Below are positions 1-9,125 of a DNA stretch of 64,000 nt, one piece after another. The notes under the pieces were generated by a model. That model was not told the DNA's origin and made no database searches. It worked only from the letters and a program-made list of their open reading frames with translations. Source of the stretch: Aequorivita sublithincola DSM 14238 (lineage in GTDB: Bacteria; Bacteroidota; Bacteroidia; Flavobacteriales; Flavobacteriaceae); the NCBI RefSeq assembly GCF_000265385.1, contig NC_018013.1, forward strand, positions 3,206,501 through 3,270,500, given 5' to 3'. How positions within the stretch are numbered: the first letter of the stretch is position 1; every line of letters starts with the position of its first letter. Made by a program: the position numbers and the translations under genes.

Positions 1-1
1 T

Positions 2-2449
2 CCCGAAACTCCCCTACTGCCTGGAGATAGCTATACTTTTAATTTAGAATACATAGTAAAAGTTCCCAACGATCGTTTTACGCGCTATGGAATAAATAAT
101 ATTGAAGATTACAGATTGCGTTATTGGTTCATTGCACCAGCAATTTATAATGGCGAATGGCAAGTTTTCAGCAATAAAAATACGGACGATTTATATTTAC
201 CTCCTTCGGAATTTTCAATCGCAATTCATCTTCCAAAAGCTTACTCCGTTACTTCAGATTTTGATGTGGTTTCTGAAACCATTTCAGATAAAACGAAGAC
301 TACCGTGCTTTCTGGGAAAGATCGTACAAAAGCGGTTTTATATTTCATCAAAAATTCCAATTTCGAGACTATTGAAACCGATAAACTAAAAGTCGTTACC
401 AACATTGAAAATAGCAAGGTAAATCCACCTGTTCAAGCGTTGATGATAGATAGGGTTGTTCGGTTTTTGGATGAAAAACTTGGTTCTTATCCATTCGATA
501 AAATGGTAATTAGCCAGACGGATTACAAAACGAATCCAGTTTATGGTTTGAACCAATTGCCCAGTTTCATCAGTCCATTTCCCGATGGTTTTGAGTACGA
601 TATGGAACAACTGAAAACCATAACGAGGCATTATATTGACAATACCCTAATGCTAAATCCTCGCAACGATTTTTGGTTGCAGGATGCACTTCAGACGTAT
701 TTGATGATGGAATATGTGGATACTTATTATCCAAAAATGAAGATCATTGGTAATCTCAGTAATTGGTGGGTAATCCGTTGGGCACACGCCGCAGACCTTG
801 AATTCAACGACCAATATCCAATACTTTATTTGAATATGGCGCGTAATAATATCCATCAAGCGTTAACTACTCCGAAGGATTCTTTGTTGAAATATAATAT
901 GAATATTGCCACTGGTTATTACGGCGGAAGTGGCTTAAAATATTTGAGTGATTATTTGGGTGAAGATGTTTTAAACGAAAGCATTCACCAATTCTATATT
1001 GAAAATAAACTGAAACAGATTAAATCTTCAGATTTTGAAGCGTTTCTTTCAAAACGAACAGACCTTCCCATCAATTGGTTTTTTGACGATTTTGCAGACT
1101 CTAGAACTACAATCGACTTCAAAATAAAAAGAGTTGAAAAAGAAGGTGATTCATTAAAGGTTTTGATCAAAAACAACCGCAAATCCGAGCTTCCCGTTTC
1201 GCTTTATGGTCTGAACAAAGATGAAATAGTTTATAAAACCTGGACAAAACCTATTGATAGCGTCTCCTCTATAACCATTCCAGCCGCAAACATCAGGAAG
1301 TTAGCGCTGAATTATGGTGGAGAAATTCCAGAATACAATCGCCGGAATAATTTTAAAGCCGTAAAAGGTTTATTGAACAAACCGATACAATTTCGGCTTT
1401 TTCAAGATGTAGAAGACCCAAATTATGCACAGGCTTTCTTTATGCCAATTTTTGAATACAACCTTTATGATGGCGTTTCGGCGGGACTTCGACTTTATAA
1501 TAAAACGGTGCTTCCAAAGGCGGTTCAGTATAGTTTAGAGCCACAATTTGGATTTCGCTCCAAAACACTTGTGGGGCGTGCTTCCGTGAAATATACACAA
1601 ACTATGAATGAAGGAAATCTATATGCCATGCGCTATGGATTTTCGGGAAATTACTATTCCTACGACCGCGGATTGTTCTATAAAAAATTTACGCCATACA
1701 TCACTTTCGCCTTTAGAAATCCAGATCTGCGCGACAATGAAAAGCAATATATTGACTTGAGAAGTGTAAATGTGTATCAAGACGACGATCCAAACAATCC
1801 AAATCAGGAGCCTAATTACAGCGTTTTTAATATGCGCTACGTTTACAGTAATCCAAACCTGATAAACTATTTTAGAGGTGTTGTGGATTATGAAATCTCT
1901 TCAAGATTCAGCAAACTTTCTGTAAATTTTGAATATCGAAAACTATTTTTGAGCAACAGACAGTTGGATCTTCGCTTTTTTGCGGGAGCATTTCTTTTTA
2001 ATGATACGCGTGAAAATGAGGATTTCTTCAGTTTCGCTTTAGATCGCCCAACGGATTATCTTTTTGATTATAATTATTACGGGCGTAGTGAAGATTCGGG
2101 GCTTTTTAGTCAACAATTAATTATGGCTGAAGGTGGTTTTAAGTCGCAGTTGGAGCCAGCCTATGCGAATAGTTGGATAGCAACCGTAAACGGAAGCACC
2201 AATATTTGGAAATGGATTTACGCTTATGGAGACGCCGGTTTGGTTCACAATAAAGCCAGAGGCACTAATGCTGTTTTTGACAGTGGGATTCGTTTAAGTC
2301 TAGTAGCAGATTATTTTGAGCTCTATTTCCCTGTGTATTCCAGCTTAGGTTTTGAACCAGGATTACCGCATTATGATGAAAAGGTTCGTTTCATTATAAC
2401 CATAAGCCCAAAAACACTTCTTGGACTTTTTACCAGAAGATGGTATTAA
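2..2449 (+). CDS. M1-peptidase-like domain fused to an outer membrane beta-barrel (5' end outside the window)
   Basis: The reading frame is open from base 2, so the start lies upstream; about 815 residues are visible. The first part resembles the thermolysin-like domain of M1 aminopeptidases. YGLNQLPSF sits where GAMEN-type exopeptidase motifs occur. The stretch from ITRHY to FWLQDALQTYL sits where HExxH-x18-E should be, but both zinc histidines and the zinc glutamate are absent, so catalysis by this copy is unlikely. From about base 1380 the protein changes to aromatic, alternating beta-strand sequence ending in a terminal tyrosine, as in outer membrane barrels. I infer an envelope-bound, non-catalytic M1-like protein. 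Confidence is good for the architecture and low for function. Confidence 0.75.
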   Translation, partial: PETPLLPGDSYTFNLEYIVKVPNDRFTRYGINNIEDYRLRYWFIAPAIYNGEWQVFSNKNTDDLYLPPSEFSIAIHLPKAYSVTSDFDVVSETISDKTKTTVLSGKDRTKAVLYFIKNSNFETIETDKLKVVTNIENSKVNPPVQALMIDRVVRFLDEKLGSYPFDKMVISQTDYKTNPVYGLNQLPSFISPFPDGFEYDMEQLKTITRHYIDNTLMLNPRNDFWLQDALQTYLMMEYVDTYYPKMKIIGNLSNWWVIRWAHAADLEFNDQYPILYLNMARNNIHQALTTPKDSLLKYNMNIATGYYGGSGLKYLSDYLGEDVLNESIHQFYIENKLKQIKSSDFEAFLSKRTDLPINWFFDDFADSRTTIDFKIKRVEKEGDSLKVLIKNNRKSELPVSLYGLNKDEIVYKTWTKPIDSVSSITIPAANIRKLALNYGGEIPEYNRRNNFKAVKGLLNKPIQFRLFQDVEDPNYAQAFFMPIFEYNLYDGVSAGLRLYNKTVLPKAVQYSLEPQFGFRSKTLVGRASVKYTQTMNEGNLYAMRYGFSGNYYSYDRGLFYKKFTPYITFAFRNPDLRDNEKQYIDLRSVNVYQDDDPNNPNQEPNYSVFNMRYVYSNPNLINYFRGVVDYEISSRFSKLSVNFEYRKLFLSNRQLDLRFFAGAFLFNDTRENEDFFSFALDRPTDYLFDYNYYGRSEDSGLFSQQLIMAEGGFKSQLEPAYANSWIATVNGSTNIWKWIYAYGDAGLVHNKARGTNAVFDSGIRLSLVADYFELYFPVYSSLGFEPGLPHYDEKVRFIITISPKTLLGLFTRRWY

Positions 2450-2454
2450 ATATT

Positions 2455-2533
2455 AACCACAAAGGGCTCAAAGTAAAACACACAAAGTTCACAAAGTTAT
2501 TCTCCGTGAACTTTGCGTAAAACCTTTGTGGTT
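2455..2533. repeat. imperfect inverted repeat, AACCACAAAGG family
   Basis: The outer arms AACCACAAAGG and CCTTTGTGGTT are perfect complements, and an inner pair of CAAAGTTCAC / GTGAACTTTG continues the hairpin. It lies between two convergent genes, so it could act as a bidirectional terminator. Related CACAAAGTTT arms recur at 45223-45289. Confidence 0.7.
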
Positions 2534-2539
2534 GAATAA

Positions 2540-2779
2540 TTAGTTCCAATAATCATTAGCCGCAGCTATAGTTGCAAATTCAATAGCTACAACTTGTCCG
2601 ATTGCAATGAGCATCGCAGCATCTTCGGCATAAATTGGGCGTAGTCTTTCACGAACTGCCGCATCAGGTTGAGTAAATTTTATATTTAAACGCGCCATTT
2701 TAACGGCTAGTAGGCGGCCTTCTTCGGGTGTTTCGGTGATTAATGAGTTTCCGGGAATCAATTGAATTTGTTCAGACAT
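2540..2779 (-). CDS. small conserved-looking protein of unknown function
   Basis: A 79-residue protein beginning MSEQIQLIPG and ending NDYWN. It has no signal peptide or membrane segment, and is rich in Ala, Ile and Glu with two likely helices. I do not recognise the family. It looks genuine because its codon use is normal, the ATG follows an AT-rich leader, and it fills the gap between the repeat at 2455-2533 and pncB. It is encoded on the same strand as pncB, 72 bases downstream of the pncB stop, and may be read through from that operon. Confidence 0.55.
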   Translation of the reverse strand: MSEQIQLIPGNSLITETPEEGRLLAVKMARLNIKFTQPDAAVRERLRPIYAEDAAMLIAIGQVVAIEFATIAAANDYWN

Positions 2780-2851
2780 TTTTAAAATATTTAGAGGTTA
2801 GAATTCCTAAAATTAACAAAAAAACAATCTTTTAAAAAGACTTTTTCCTTT

Positions 2852-4252
2852 CTAAAATTTATGTTGATTAATCAATTCGTCGCGTTTAGCTTTTAGACTG
2901 GCACTCAAACCAATTTTATAAAAATGTGGATTTTGGAAACGCTTATATTCGTCAGGTAATAATGACAAACGCATTTTGGCATATTCCGCAATTTCGGAAA
3001 CCGTTCTTTTTGCCTTCGTTCTTTTCCCTTTAACCATTACTTCCTCTAGCAAAGCTTCCTGCTTAAATACTTGAAGATCGAGACTTTTATTAGAATCAAA
3101 CGGATGGAACATCTGGGTTATATTCTCTTCGGAAGCAAGACATATTGCATCAGCTCCGTAAAACATTCCGTTTTGGTCAATCATTCTATACACTTGCTTT
3201 TTACAGGGAAGTGACACCTTAATAAAATTTTCTGAAAGCTTTATTCTGGGATTACCGTTGTACTCGGAAAGTTTATAAACACCGTCTAGCGCCGCATCTG
3301 GCTTACCAGTAACTAAATTGGTACCAACTCCATAAACATCAATTGGGGCATTTTGCTCGTTCAAACTTTTTATAACGTATTCGTCCAATTGATTTGATGC
3401 AACAATCTTCACATAGTCAAGATTATTGTCATCGAGCATCTTTCGTGTTTTTTTGGATAAATAGGCTAAATCACCACTATCCAATCGTACTCCAAACAAG
3501 CGTTCTCCCCTACTTTCCATTTCTTTTGCAACAGTTATAGCATTGGGAATTCCACTTTTCAGCGTACTAAATGTATCCACCAATAACACACAATTATTTG
3601 GACGAAAAAGAGCAAAATCTTGAAAAGCTTTCAACTCATCTTCATAGCTTTGGATAAAGGAATGAGCCATAGTTCCTGATGATGGAATGTTGAAATCTTT
3701 TGCGGACTTTACGTTACTCGTACTGTCAAAACCACCAATTGCTGCGGCGCGACTGGCAAAATAACCGCCAGTGGCGTGGGCGCGCCGCAAGCCCATATCC
3801 AGCAAAATTTTATCTCCAGCACTACGGCGAATTCTATTTGCTTTTGTGGCAATTAACGTTTGAAAGTTAAGGATGTTTAGTAAAACGGTTTCAACAATCT
3901 GAACTTCAATAATAGAACCCGCAACTTGTAGAATGGGACGATTTGGAAAAACAATATCTCCTTCGGAAACTGAAAAAATTGATCCTCGAAATCGAAAATC
4001 CCGAAGATATTCTAAAAAATCATTTTCAAAATCGTGTGTTTTTAAATATTCAATGTCGGCATCAGTAAAACGAAGATTTTCAAGAATATCAAGAATATTT
4101 TCTAGTCCAGCGAAAATCGTGAAACCACCTTGAAAAGGATTATTTCTAAAATAATAATCAAAAACTGCTGTACTTTTTGGTTTGGCTTTAAAATAAACTT
4201 GTGCCATAGTTAACTGATACAAATCTGTATAAGAAGCAGAAATATTTAGCAT
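2852..4252 (-). CDS. pncB: nicotinate phosphoribosyltransferase
   Basis: Converts nicotinate and PRPP to nicotinate mononucleotide in the Preiss-Handler NAD salvage pathway (cytosolic). The N-terminus SYTDLYQLTMAQVYF is typical of the family. GTMAHSF at residues 193-199 carries the histidine that is phosphorylated during the ATP-coupled reaction. GVRLDSGDL and GVGTNLVTG form the PRPP-binding region. I start at MLNISASYTDL (4252): a longer frame reaches 4324 but would overlap the upstream threonine aldolase by 62 bases and adds residues unlike the family. With this start the gap to the aldolase is 10 bases, so the two are probably cotranscribed. Length is 466 residues. Confidence 0.92.
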   Translation of the reverse strand: MLNISASYTDLYQLTMAQVYFKAKPKSTAVFDYYFRNNPFQGGFTIFAGLENILDILENLRFTDADIEYLKTHDFENDFLEYLRDFRFRGSIFSVSEGDIVFPNRPILQVAGSIIEVQIVETVLLNILNFQTLIATKANRIRRSAGDKILLDMGLRRAHATGGYFASRAAAIGGFDSTSNVKSAKDFNIPSSGTMAHSFIQSYEDELKAFQDFALFRPNNCVLLVDTFSTLKSGIPNAITVAKEMESRGERLFGVRLDSGDLAYLSKKTRKMLDDNNLDYVKIVASNQLDEYVIKSLNEQNAPIDVYGVGTNLVTGKPDAALDGVYKLSEYNGNPRIKLSENFIKVSLPCKKQVYRMIDQNGMFYGADAICLASEENITQMFHPFDSNKSLDLQVFKQEALLEEVMVKGKRTKAKRTVSEIAEYAKMRLSLLPDEYKRFQNPHFYKIGLSASLKAKRDELINQHKF

Positions 4253-4262
4253 AACCGTTTTA

Positions 4263-5288
4263 CTATTTGTTATAATCACTAAGCATTTGCAAAAGCTTTT
4301 CGTGCATAGCATCCGTATAGTCAAAGTGAGTAACTATTCGAAGTTTTCCTTGACCCATCGAACTAATTTTCACGCTCTTCTGAAGCAAATCATTCATAAA
4401 TTTTTCTTCGGAAATAGCTTCTGCAAGGTAAAAGATCACAATATTAGTCTCGGTTGATTCAACCTTTTTTACATAGGATTGTTTGGCGAGCATTTCAGAA
4501 ATTTCGGAGGCTTTTTTATGATCTTCCGCTAAGCGATTTCTGTGATTATCTAACGCATAAATTCCAGCAGCCGTCATAAAACCTATTTGGCGCATCCCGC
4601 CACCTAAGACTTTACGGACGCGCATCGCTTTTTTCATAATTTCATTTTTGCCCAATAGAACACTTCCCATCGGGGTTCCCAAACCTTTACTCAAGCAAAC
4701 TGAAATGGTATCAAAAACTTTTCCATAGTCTCTCGGGTTTTGTTTTTGAGCTTCTAAGGCATTCCAAATTCGTGCGCCGTCAAGATGAAAGCCTAATTCA
4801 TGTTTATCGCAAACTTGTCGAATTTTTTCAATTTCAGAAAAATCATAACAAGCGCCACCGCCTTTGTTAGTGGTGTTTTCCAAACAAACCAAACTTGTTA
4901 AAGGGCTGTGGTAAAAATCTGGTGGATTGATGTTTTCTTCAACCTGTGCAGCTGTAACCATTCCGCGATTACCATCAATCAATTTACAGGAAACGCCGCT
5001 GTTAAATGAAACACCACCGCCTTCGTAATTGAAAACGTGTGCCCATTTGTCTGCAATCAATTGTTCGCCGGGTTGGGTGTGCATTTTTATTGCGGCTTGG
5101 TTAGCCATACTTCCGCTTGGAAAGAAAAGCGCAGAATCCATCCCAAACATATCTGTTAATTTCTGTTCCAGTTTGTTAGTCGTGGGGTCTTCTTTGTATA
5201 CATCATCGCCCACTTCAGCATTCATAATAGCTTGCATCATTCCGGGTGTAGGGCGAGTTACGGTATCGCTTCTTAAATCTATAATCAT
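4263..5288 (-). CDS. ltaE: low-specificity L-threonine aldolase
   Basis: A fold-type I PLP enzyme cleaving L-threonine or L-allo-threonine to glycine and acetaldehyde. The N-terminus IDLRSDTVTRPTPGM is the family signature. FHLDGARIWNA (167-177) provides the PLP-ring aspartate D170 and R173. The Schiff-base lysine is K201 in CLSKGLGTPMGS. Length of 341 residues is normal. It lies 3 bases downstream of a secreted-protein gene and 10 bases upstream of pncB. Stereospecificity cannot be told from sequence. Confidence 0.93.
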   Translation of the reverse strand: MIIDLRSDTVTRPTPGMMQAIMNAEVGDDVYKEDPTTNKLEQKLTDMFGMDSALFFPSGSMANQAAIKMHTQPGEQLIADKWAHVFNYEGGGVSFNSGVSCKLIDGNRGMVTAAQVEENINPPDFYHSPLTSLVCLENTTNKGGGACYDFSEIEKIRQVCDKHELGFHLDGARIWNALEAQKQNPRDYGKVFDTISVCLSKGLGTPMGSVLLGKNEIMKKAMRVRKVLGGGMRQIGFMTAAGIYALDNHRNRLAEDHKKASEISEMLAKQSYVKKVESTETNIVIFYLAEAISEEKFMNDLLQKSVKISSMGQGKLRIVTHFDYTDAMHEKLLQMLSDYNK

Positions 5289-5291
5289 AAT

Positions 5292-5921
5292 TTAGTTTTC
5301 TCTGAAAAATTTTCCGTTTATTTCTAAATTCTTTACTATTTCTGATATTTCATTATCAAGCTTAATCAATGCTAACGAGTTATTGTGAGCCGCATTCAAG
5401 TTTTTATATTTCGATTCATTTGTCAAATCAAATTGATTAAAACTTTTTTCAAAAACCTTGTTGTCGAAAACAAATTTATAATTTTTATGGCAAGATTGCA
5501 CAGACATATTTCCGAACGCATTGTCATCAACTTTTTCAGCTTTGTAAGGCAAAACGTCTTCATACATTAACTTCTCCTTGTCCTTTAAAGCCCTAGCCAT
5601 CGCTTTAGTAACGACAATGGTAAAAGGCTTAAAACTCCCACAATTGTCAAATTTTTGAATATTTAGCGTGTTTTCATCTTCCTTCCAAAAAACATACACT
5701 GCGTAATACGTGGAATTTGAAGAACAAATTTTCCCGTCTCTCAATTTGAAAATTTCAATATTTCCATCGCAATAATCATTTCTAAAGAAATATTCCGGGG
5801 TATCCTGCATTTCAAGCTCCGCCATTTTTTGGTTGACTATTATATTAACATAGTCTAGGTCATTTTGGGCATAAACAGTACACGTTATTGTAACTAATAA
5901 AAAGAATAATAATTTTTTCAT
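5292..5921 (-). CDS. secreted protein of unknown function
   Basis: The start MKKLLFFLLVTITCTVYAQ (5921) gives a clean signal peptide ending after AYAQ-like VYAQ; a frame opening to 5972 would bury it behind 17 residues, so the shorter start is preferred. The mature protein of about 190 residues has four cysteines (around YCDGN, KICSS, NCGSF and SCHKN), which could form disulfides in the periplasm. I recognise no domain. It is first in the run ahead of threonine aldolase and pncB, and diverges from prfB. Confidence 0.65.
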   Translation of the reverse strand: MKKLLFFLLVTITCTVYAQNDLDYVNIIVNQKMAELEMQDTPEYFFRNDYCDGNIEIFKLRDGKICSSNSTYYAVYVFWKEDENTLNIQKFDNCGSFKPFTIVVTKAMARALKDKEKLMYEDVLPYKAEKVDDNAFGNMSVQSCHKNYKFVFDNKVFEKSFNQFDLTNESKYKNLNAAHNNSLALIKLDNEISEIVKNLEINGKFFREN

Positions 5922-6042
5922 CTGCATAAAATAATTAGAGATAAGAAGATAGACTGGTGAAGTATTCTGCATCTCTTAGTTTGCGAATTATTTGAAAGTA
6001 TAAAATTAGCCGAAAAATACGTTTCTCTCACGAAGTTAATGG

Positions 6043-6050
6043 TATTTTTG
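6043..6050 (+). promoter_or_regulatory. candidate -7 element for prfB
   Basis: TATTTTTG fits the Bacteroidota -7 consensus TAnnTTTG, 19 bases before the prfB ATG. No good TTG is seen about 20 bases upstream, so the call rests on one element. Confidence 0.4.
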
Positions 6051-6068
6051 CTGAAATTCTTACCCTTT

Positions 6069-7176
6069 ATGACTACAACAGACCAAATTAAAGACCTTAA
6101 GGTGCGGCTAGATGCCTTGAGGCGCTATCTTTGACATTGCTGGCAAAAGTATAGAAATTACCAACGACGAAGAAAAAACTTTCGACCCCAATTTTTGGAA
6201 CAACCCACGCGAAGCTGAGGCTTTTATGAAGGTGCTACGAACCAAGAAGAAATGGGTTACCGACTACGAAACTGCTACAAACCTCACCGACGAAGCTGAA
6301 ATCCTCCTAGATTTTTATAAAGAAGGCGAAGGAAAGGCCGAAAATGTAGAAGCTGCCTATGAAAAGGCTGAGACTGCAATTGAAGCACTAGAATTCCGAA
6401 ATATGCTTGGCGACGAGGGCGACGATATGAGTGCCGTGCTACAAATTACCGCTGGTGCTGGAGGAACGGAAAGCTGCGATTGGGCCGAAATGCTGATGCG
6501 TATGTACCTAATGTGGGCACAGAAAAATGATTATAAAGTAAAGGAGCTGAACTTTCAAGCAGGTGATGTTGCTGGTGTAAAAACTGTAACCATCGAGATT
6601 GAAGGCGAATTTGCTTTTGGTTGGCTAAAAAGTGAAAACGGCGTCCACAGATTGGTACGTATTTCACCTTTTGATAGTAATGCCAAGCGACACACCAGTT
6701 TTGCGAGTGTATATGTATATCCATTGGTTGATGATACTATTGAAATTGAAATAAATCCAGCAGATATTTCCTGGGATTTTGCCCGAAGTAGCGGCGCCGG
6801 TGGACAAAACGTAAACAAAGTAGAAACAAAAGCAATACTTACCCACCATCCTACTGGAATCATAATTCACAACAGCGAAACAAGAAGTCAGCTAGACAAT
6901 CGTGAAAAGGCTATGCAAATGCTGAAATCACAGCTTTATGAAATTGAACTTCGCAAACAATTAGCTCAACGCGCCGAAATTGAAGACAGCAAACTAGCCA
7001 TAGAATGGGGTTCGCAAATACGAAACTACGTTTTGCATCCCTACAAATTGGTTAAAGACGTGCGCACTAGCCACGAAACTGGAAACACGGACGCAATGCT
7101 AGATGGCGAAATCGATGGCTTCTTGAAGGCTTATTTAATGATGAGTGGGCAAAAGGAAAAGACGGATGAACTTTAA
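6069..7176 (+). CDS. prfB: peptide chain release factor 2, expressed by programmed +1 frameshift
   Basis: Catalyses translation termination at UGA and UAA. The gene starts at ATG 6069 and reads 21 codons to CTT followed by an in-frame TGA at 6132-6134. Skipping base 6132 continues in the second frame from GAC (6133) to the stop at 7176, giving 368 residues, the usual RF2 length. The stop-recognition tripeptide SPF is at residues 199-201 and the peptidyl-hydrolysis GGQ at 244-246. A frame-by-frame reading would begin only at 6226 and lose the first 52 residues. The site allows autoregulation: low RF2 makes the ribosome pause at UGA and shift. Nothing else in the gene is odd. Confidence 0.96.
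6120..6135 (+). other. RF2 programmed +1 frameshift site
   Basis: The slippery CTT TGA C is identical to the classical site. The upstream stimulatory element reads AGGCGC rather than the AGGGGG of E. coli, at the usual three-base spacing (TAT) before CTT. The stop TGA is the codon RF2 itself reads. Confidence 0.93.
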
Positions 7177-7223
7177 GGGAAGTGTTCAGTGTTCAGGCTC
7201 AGTATTCAGTGGTTTTGAAAAAA

Positions 7224-7261
7224 CAAAGGGAACAAGATTAAAAAAATCTTAGTTCCCTTTG
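7224..7261. terminator. bidirectional hairpin between prfB and the surface operon
   Basis: CAAAGGGAAC and AAGATT pair with AATCTT and GTTCCCTTTG around an A-rich loop. It lies between convergent genes. The T-run is short, so its strength is uncertain. Just upstream (7184-7214) are degenerate copies of GTTCAGT. The rest of the 213-base gap shows no gene. Confidence 0.6.
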
Positions 7262-7389
7262 CAAATCATATTTCTTCTGTTGGTATTATCCTATGAAGTT
7301 CAGCGGGTATATTCTCAGCTGTTTTTGAAACTTAAGCACCCCGATATGATAGTTCAATAAAGATACAAGAATATTTTACAAAAACTGTC

Positions 7390-9123
7390 CTATTCTTCAA
7401 TTACTTTAAAAAATTCTTTGATTGAAACAAACTTCCCTTCATCTGTAAAGCCTTCAAGAGTAATTTCAAACTTCCCAGAAACATCAGATGTGAAAAAAGA
7501 TAAGTCTTCATTTTCTGTAGAAAGCGTCAAATTAGGTTGCCAAAGCAATTGCACTCTATAATCTGGAATTCTTGATAGCGTGTCTTTGTTACCATAATCT
7601 GCGCGGTATTGTTTCTTTTTCTTAACTGCTGGCGGTAAATCTATTGATTCAACATAATTTTTTGAAAGCCTAGGTACAAAATCTCCTTTCTTGGTTTCAA
7701 CGGCAATGATTCCGCTGTAAATTTTATGACCATAACGGTAAGGTTGAATTATCACTCGAATGCTTTTTATTTCACGAGCATTATAATTTACAAGGTCTTC
7801 GTTGTTTTGAACTTCCATACCATCCATCAGGACTAAAGGCGGTAAATTATTGAATTTTGCCACCCCATTAGGGTCGTATTCATTATTAACAATAAATCGG
7901 CTATCCGCTCCTGCTCCTCTTACTGCTGCAAGGGTAACAACTTCAACAAAGGTCTCCTTAACCGAAGGAAAACGAGTATAATCATCCAATAAAAACACAG
8001 TTCCTAGATTATCGTAAAACGCAGGATTTATGTTATTCTTTAAAATACTGTCCTTTTTAGTATCAAAATAAGCGTTCTCAACCTGAACTTGCACGCTGCG
8101 TTCTAGTAGCCAATCCTTTAAATTAGCATCCAACTTTAAAACAGATGTGTCACTTTTTCCCAAGGTGAAATCTTTTTTGTCCATCACGAGGGAATAATTA
8201 ACTACATTTTTTTCAGATTCAATTAGCTGAACGATGCTTTTTTCGGCATCATAACCTGCCATAACGGAAAAGAAAAATCTTCCATTTGCATTCGTTTTCG
8301 CTGTTTTGAAAACGAAATCACTTCCAGGGATTGTAAGCGACACGTTTTTGTTTGCAGCAGGATTGCCGTTTTCAGTTGAAAGTACTACTCCAGAAACTAG
8401 TTCGCCACGTAGTTCAGGAACATAGAATGTTTCCGAAGTTGAAGATTTTTTTTCGTTTATAGAATTATTCGAAATAGCAACTGGATTTATATTTCTAACA
8501 GAAAGAACATAGTTTCCATTTCTAGCTTCCAAAGCACTCTTCAAATTCAAATTAACTTTTTCGCGGAAACCATAGGATTGCTTGTTTGTTGTAATTTGAA
8601 TTGCTTCATTATTACTGAGCTTTTCAGAAGAATTTATTTCACTTTCGGCTTTCAAACTTAACTTAGCGCCTTCCTCGGTATCTTTTACTATGTTTGTTTT
8701 AACAAAGGAGTTTATGATGTAAATTACCTTTTCAACAAAGGCATTATTCGTATTATTTCTTGAAAAATTTGTGTAGCCAATAAGCCTATAAACGCCAGTT
8801 TCCAATATAGATGGCGTAAAGAAATCTCCGTTTGCAGTTCCATTTTCAACCTTTAATTTGTGGGTGAAAATGATTGAATCGCTTTGGTTTCGCAAGGAAA
8901 CATATAAAATGTTACTGAGTTTGCTTTCTTTGTTTGCCGCGTCTAGATTGAAAGCTTCATACTGAAGCAACTCTCCCGCCAACAATACGTTTGAATTAAT
9001 TGAAAGCGCAACCTTCTCCTTCGGAAAAACACTTAAATCTGCGGAAACATCTTGCTTCGGAATTTGCGCTGTTGCAACAAAACCGAATAAAATAAATACT
9101 ATATATATTAGTTTTTTTGTCAT
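7390..9123 (-). CDS. MG2-like surface protein with plug-like segment
   Basis: The start MTKKLIYIVFILFGFVATAQ (9123) gives a signal peptide; the frame open to 9183 would overlap the preceding gene. Residues about 30-140 resemble the MG2-type beta-sandwich found at the N-terminus of alpha-2-macroglobulin-like and TonB-associated proteins. A carboxypeptidase-regulatory-like segment follows around LRGELVSGVVLSTENGNP. Near residues 425-500, LPPLVLMDGMEV and IYSGIIAVETKKGDF resemble the plug of TonB receptors without any barrel. It is the last gene of the TonB receptor-DUF4249 operon, 2 bases after the second DUF4249 gene. I infer an accessory surface or periplasmic protein; substrate unknown. Confidence 0.65.
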   Translation of the reverse strand: MTKKLIYIVFILFGFVATAQIPKQDVSADLSVFPKEKVALSINSNVLLAGELLQYEAFNLDAANKESKLSNILYVSLRNQSDSIIFTHKLKVENGTANGDFFTPSILETGVYRLIGYTNFSRNNTNNAFVEKVIYIINSFVKTNIVKDTEEGAKLSLKAESEINSSEKLSNNEAIQITTNKQSYGFREKVNLNLKSALEARNGNYVLSVRNINPVAISNNSINEKKSSTSETFYVPELRGELVSGVVLSTENGNPAANKNVSLTIPGSDFVFKTAKTNANGRFFFSVMAGYDAEKSIVQLIESEKNVVNYSLVMDKKDFTLGKSDTSVLKLDANLKDWLLERSVQVQVENAYFDTKKDSILKNNINPAFYDNLGTVFLLDDYTRFPSVKETFVEVVTLAAVRGAGADSRFIVNNEYDPNGVAKFNNLPPLVLMDGMEVQNNEDLVNYNAREIKSIRVIIQPYRYGHKIYSGIIAVETKKGDFVPRLSKNYVESIDLPPAVKKKKQYRADYGNKDTLSRIPDYRVQLLWQPNLTLSTENEDLSFFTSDVSGKFEITLEGFTDEGKFVSIKEFFKVIEE

Positions 9124-9125
9124 AA

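Noticed and set aside
3933..4133. Antisense frame in pncB, and similar frames across the window
   Set aside because: Shadow of a conserved enzyme gene; low-complexity basic sequence.
6226..7176. prfB as a 316-residue gene starting at ATG 6226
   Set aside because: Would lose the conserved N-terminus; the frameshift reading from 6069 restores full RF2 length.
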